Assembly: GCA_035555915.1 (NCBI GenBank)
Contig: DATMGC010000030.1
Coordinates: 14,266 to 78,265 of the forward strand
From: Ureibacillus sp035555915
GTDB taxonomy: Bacteria; Bacillota; Bacilli; Bacillales_A; Planococcaceae
Reading direction: 5' to 3'
Length of the DNA stretch: 64,000 bases
Position numbers and translations under genes: made by a program. The notes under the pieces are model-generated. The model was not told where the DNA came from, did not search any database, and saw nothing but the letters and a program-made list of their open reading frames with translations. Of the stretch, positions 61,300 through 64,000 are shown piece after piece. How positions within the stretch are numbered: the stretch's first letter is position 1; each line of letters starts with the position of its first letter.

Positions 61300-62171
61300 G
61301 AGACCAAGCTGAAAATTTACGAATTAAGATGCTGGAAAGTCAAGGGGCTTTAGGGAGATCAATAGCGATTGTTAGTGGTAAAGGGGGAGTAGGAAAAACG
61401 AACTTCTCTACAAACTTTGCCATTAACCTATCTAAATTGGGAAAGAAAGTAGTCGTACTAGATATGGATATCGGAATGGGGAATGTGAATATCCTCATGG
61501 GTAAAACGTCCCCCTATGATTTAAAGCATTATTTATTCGGTGAAGCACCATTAGAAGAAGTAATATATGACGGTTCGCATGGTGTCAAATATATTTCAGG
61601 TGGTTCCGGAATGTCTTCAGTAATGGAATGGTCAAAAGATAGGATTAGTGCGTTGTTTAATGCATTTGAACAATTACAGAAGTCTTTTGACTATATTCTT
61701 TTTGATATGGGAGCTGGAGCAACAAACTGGTCATTAGATCTATTAAGTGCCATAGACGAAATTATCGTTATTACAACTGCAGAGCCAACTGCCATTACGG
61801 ATGCCTATTCAATGATGAAATATATTCACATAAAAGACAATGATAAAACTTTTTACTTACTATGTAATCGTTCCTATTCAAGAGAAGAAGGACAAGATAC
61901 ACTAAATCGTTTACGAAGTACGATGAAACAGTTTCTTAAAAAAGATGTACTTCTTCTAGGCTCGTTACCAGAAGATCAAATGGTGAGAAAAGCTGTTCGT
62001 GAACAAGTACCATTTTCTATCGCCTATCCAGACAGTAACATCTCAAAGACATTAAAAGCGATGGTTCAACAATTTGTAGAACGGAATGTTGTTGAAATCC
62101 ATTCGAGTAATGACAAGCAAGGGACGTTCTTATCTAAACTAAGAAGTATATTTTTGAAAGGGCGTGATTAA
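61296..62171 (+). CDS. flhG: Flagellar number regulator FlhG (YlxH)
   Basis: MinD/ParA-type ATPase (291 aa) that activates FlhF and limits basal body number. The N-terminal segment DQAENLRIKMLESQG matches the FlhF-activating peptide type. The deviant Walker A is SGKGGVGKTN near 29, with VVLDMDIGMGNVNILMG near 54. The C-terminal amphipathic helix end (LSKLRSIFLKGRD) could bind membrane. ATG 61296 overlaps flhF by ATGA. Confidence 0.96.
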   Translation: MRDQAENLRIKMLESQGALGRSIAIVSGKGGVGKTNFSTNFAINLSKLGKKVVVLDMDIGMGNVNILMGKTSPYDLKHYLFGEAPLEEVIYDGSHGVKYISGGSGMSSVMEWSKDRISALFNAFEQLQKSFDYILFDMGAGATNWSLDLLSAIDEIIVITTAEPTAITDAYSMMKYIHIKDNDKTFYLLCNRSYSREEGQDTLNRLRSTMKQFLKKDVLLLGSLPEDQMVRKAVREQVPFSIAYPDSNISKTLKAMVQQFVERNVVEIHSSNDKQGTFLSKLRSIFLKGRD

Positions 62172-63302
62172 TTGGAATTCTCAAGTAAAAGCAAACTTTT
62201 AGTGGTGGATGACTCTGCTTTTATGAGAAAGCTAATTAGTGACTTTTTTGATGGCAACCCGAAGATTGAAGTTGTTGGTACAGCCCGCAATGGCAAAGAT
62301 GCAATAACTAAAATTCAAACTTTACAACCAGATGTTGTCACAATGGACGTTGAGATGCCAGAACTAAATGGCTTAGACGCACTTAAGGAAATCATGCGAG
62401 TTTCTCCAGTGCCAGTAATCATGCTATCTAGTACGACGCTTCAAGGTGCAGAAAACGCATTAATTGCGATTGAATATGGAGCCGTTGATTTTGTTGCAAA
62501 ACCTAGTGGGACCATTTCAATCGATTTACACAAAATCAAAGAAGAATTAGTACATAAAGTTGAGCATGCAGCACATGTCTCTGTTTCAAAGTTAAGAAAG
62601 CCCAAAATAGACTTACAACAAAGTTTCATTCAAAAAAAGTCTACTTTCAATGATAAGCTATTCAATCACAAGTTAACCACAGTTGGAACACCTATTGCTG
62701 CTGAAAATCGCTTTAATAAAGCCACGAAAAAAAAGATTATCCTAATCGGTACGTCAACGGGAGGACCACGTGCTTTACAAGAGGTTATAACAAAAATACC
62801 TAGTTCGATAAAAGCGCCAATTTTAATAGTTCAACATATGCCTGCTGGTTTTACGAAATCTCTAGCAGATCGATTGAATAATCTAAGCCATATTAAGGTG
62901 AAAGAAGCAGAAAAAGGGGATATCTTACAAGATGGTGTTGCTTATATAGCCCCGGGTGGTAGTCACTTGAAGCTTGAAAAACACGGAGCTTCATATGAAC
63001 TAGTTTTAGACCAACAAGAGCCCCCAAGATCTGGGCATCGCCCGAGTGTGGATGTTCTGTTTGAGAGCGTTAGTAAAATAAGCGATTTTGATAAGATTGC
63101 AGTCATTATGACAGGTATGGGATCAGATGGATCAAAAGGACTTATCGAACTAAAACAAAGTGGAAATGTCATGGCCATTGCAGAGTCAGAAAAAACATGC
63201 ATAGTGTATGGAATGCCCAAAGCAGCCGTAGAAACACAGCTTGTCAACGAGGTCGTAGAAGTTGACAAAATTGCTGAAACAATTATGAAATATTTGCCCT
63301 AA
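62172..63302 (+). CDS. cheB: Chemotaxis protein-glutamate methylesterase CheB
   Basis: Response regulator with methylesterase activity (376 aa) that demethylates chemoreceptors. The receiver domain holds Asp59 in TMDVEMPELNG; a linker spans about 125-185. The effector domain has the catalytic Ser in GTSTGGPRALQEV near 194, QHMPAGFT with the His near 220 and MTGMGSDGSKGL near 313 with the Asp. TTG 62172 directly follows the flhG stop; AAAGGG lies about 9 nt upstream. Confidence 0.97.
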   Translation: MEFSSKSKLLVVDDSAFMRKLISDFFDGNPKIEVVGTARNGKDAITKIQTLQPDVVTMDVEMPELNGLDALKEIMRVSPVPVIMLSSTTLQGAENALIAIEYGAVDFVAKPSGTISIDLHKIKEELVHKVEHAAHVSVSKLRKPKIDLQQSFIQKKSTFNDKLFNHKLTTVGTPIAAENRFNKATKKKIILIGTSTGGPRALQEVITKIPSSIKAPILIVQHMPAGFTKSLADRLNNLSHIKVKEAEKGDILQDGVAYIAPGGSHLKLEKHGASYELVLDQQEPPRSGHRPSVDVLFESVSKISDFDKIAVIMTGMGSDGSKGLIELKQSGNVMAIAESEKTCIVYGMPKAAVETQLVNEVVEVDKIAETIMKYLP

Positions 63303-63317
63303 AAAGGAGTGTTTCCA

Positions 63318-64000
63318 GTGGAACTTAATCAATATTTAGAAATGTTCATAGAGGAAAGTAAAGAACATCTACAATCATGTAGTGATAACTTGTTAGAACT
63401 TGAAAAAAACCCAACAGACTTAGCAATTGTAAATGAAATATTCCGTTCAGCCCATACTTTAAAAGGGATGTCTGCCACTATGGGGTATGAGGATCTTGCT
63501 GATTTAACGCATAAAATGGAAAATGTACTTGATGCGATTCGTAATGAAAAAATTCAAGTAAATGCTGAAATTTTAGATGTTGTGTTTGAATCAGTAGATC
63601 ATCTAGAAGAAATGGTGATGAATATCGCTGATGGTGGTGACGGAAAAAGAGATGTTTCTCAAACCGTGGCGAAATTAAAACGTATTGAGTCGGGCGAACC
63701 GATTCTTGAAACTATCCCAACAGTAGTTTCAAGTGAATCGGTTGCTGAAAATGCAGCCACAACGATTGTTTCAGAAAATAAATTACAATTAGAATATGAT
63801 GATTTTGAAAAAACAGTATTACTTCAATCTATCGAGCAAGGATTTAATGCTTTTGAAATAGCGATTACATTAGATGATGGCTGTCTATTAAAAGCAGCTC
63901 GTGTCTATATGGTATTTGATATTCTAGAGAAAAATGGAGATGTCGTGAAATCCTCTCCTACTGTAGACAGGCTTGAAGAAGAACAATTCGATCAAGATTT
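63318..64000 (+). CDS. cheA: Chemotaxis histidine kinase CheA, 3' end outside window
   Basis: The first 227 residues of CheA, cut by the window end. GTG 63318 follows AAAAAGGAGTG and gives MELNQYLEMFIEESKEHL. The HPt domain carries the phosphorylated His46 in RSAHTLKGMSATMGYEDLA. A P2 domain starts near residue 160. The frame is open to the last base. CheA phosphorylates CheY and CheB, both encoded upstream. The kinase core and coupling domain lie beyond the window. Confidence 0.96.
   Translation, partial: MELNQYLEMFIEESKEHLQSCSDNLLELEKNPTDLAIVNEIFRSAHTLKGMSATMGYEDLADLTHKMENVLDAIRNEKIQVNAEILDVVFESVDHLEEMVMNIADGGDGKRDVSQTVAKLKRIESGEPILETIPTVVSSESVAENAATTIVSENKLQLEYDDFEKTVLLQSIEQGFNAFEIAITLDDGCLLKAARVYMVFDILEKNGDVVKSSPTVDRLEEEQFDQD

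Overview
This window is 64 kb of chromosome from a low-GC, spore-forming member of the Bacillales, most likely a Planococcaceae or Lysinibacillus-like lineage. Three things point there: the gene order matches the Bacillus subtilis prkC-to-cheA segment almost gene for gene, a SpoVM peptide gene shows sporulation, and lepB sits between rplS and rbgA. The genus is an inference; no marker RNA gene lies in the window. Nearly all genes are on the + strand. Only rpmB and a PCYCGC lipoprotein gene are on the - strand.

Layout. Positions 1-2400 hold the end of a gene that is probably prkC, then rsgA, rpe, thiN and spoVM. Positions 2.4-3.1 kb are a gene-poor stretch with a structured leader and a candidate small ORF. 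Next come divergent rpmB and yloU-fakA, the serine dehydratase pair sdaAB-sdaAA, and recG. Positions 9.7-13.5 kb are the FapR-controlled fatty acid and phospholipid cluster (fapR-plsX-fabD-fabG-acpP). Then come rnc-smc-ftsY, ylxM-ffh-rpsP-khpA, rimM-trmD, rplS-lepB-rbgA, a lipoprotein gene, rnhB-ylqG-ylqH, sucCD, dprA, topA and xerC-hslV-hslU-codY.

From about 40.7 kb to the window end runs the long fla/che operon: flgB flgC fliE fliF fliG fliH fliI fliJ ylxF fliK flgD flgE swrD fliL fliM fliY cheY fliO fliP fliQ fliR flhB flhA flhF flhG cheB cheA (cut by the window end). Spacings are short or overlapping and I saw no convincing terminator inside it. Together these genes make the basal body, export gate, C-ring, hook, and the chemotaxis relay that drives the switch.

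The coding content is conserved and ordinary; the unusual signals are in the gaps. (1) A tandem array of about 14 units with an exact 52-bp period lies between the lipoprotein gene and rnhB. (2) Four complete and one truncated GC-rich hairpin elements of about 120 nt, with compensatory changes between copies, lie between sucD and dprA; a sixth, inverted relative lies where ylqD would be in B. subtilis. (3) The swrD Shine-Dalgarno sequence is separated from its start codon by a GC-rich hairpin whose removal gives an 8-nt spacing. (4) A nested hairpin covers the Shine-Dalgarno of a 35-codon ORF behind spoVM. (5) A perfect 10-bp dyad spans the likely sucC promoter. I found no CRISPR array, prophage, insertion sequence, tRNA or rRNA.
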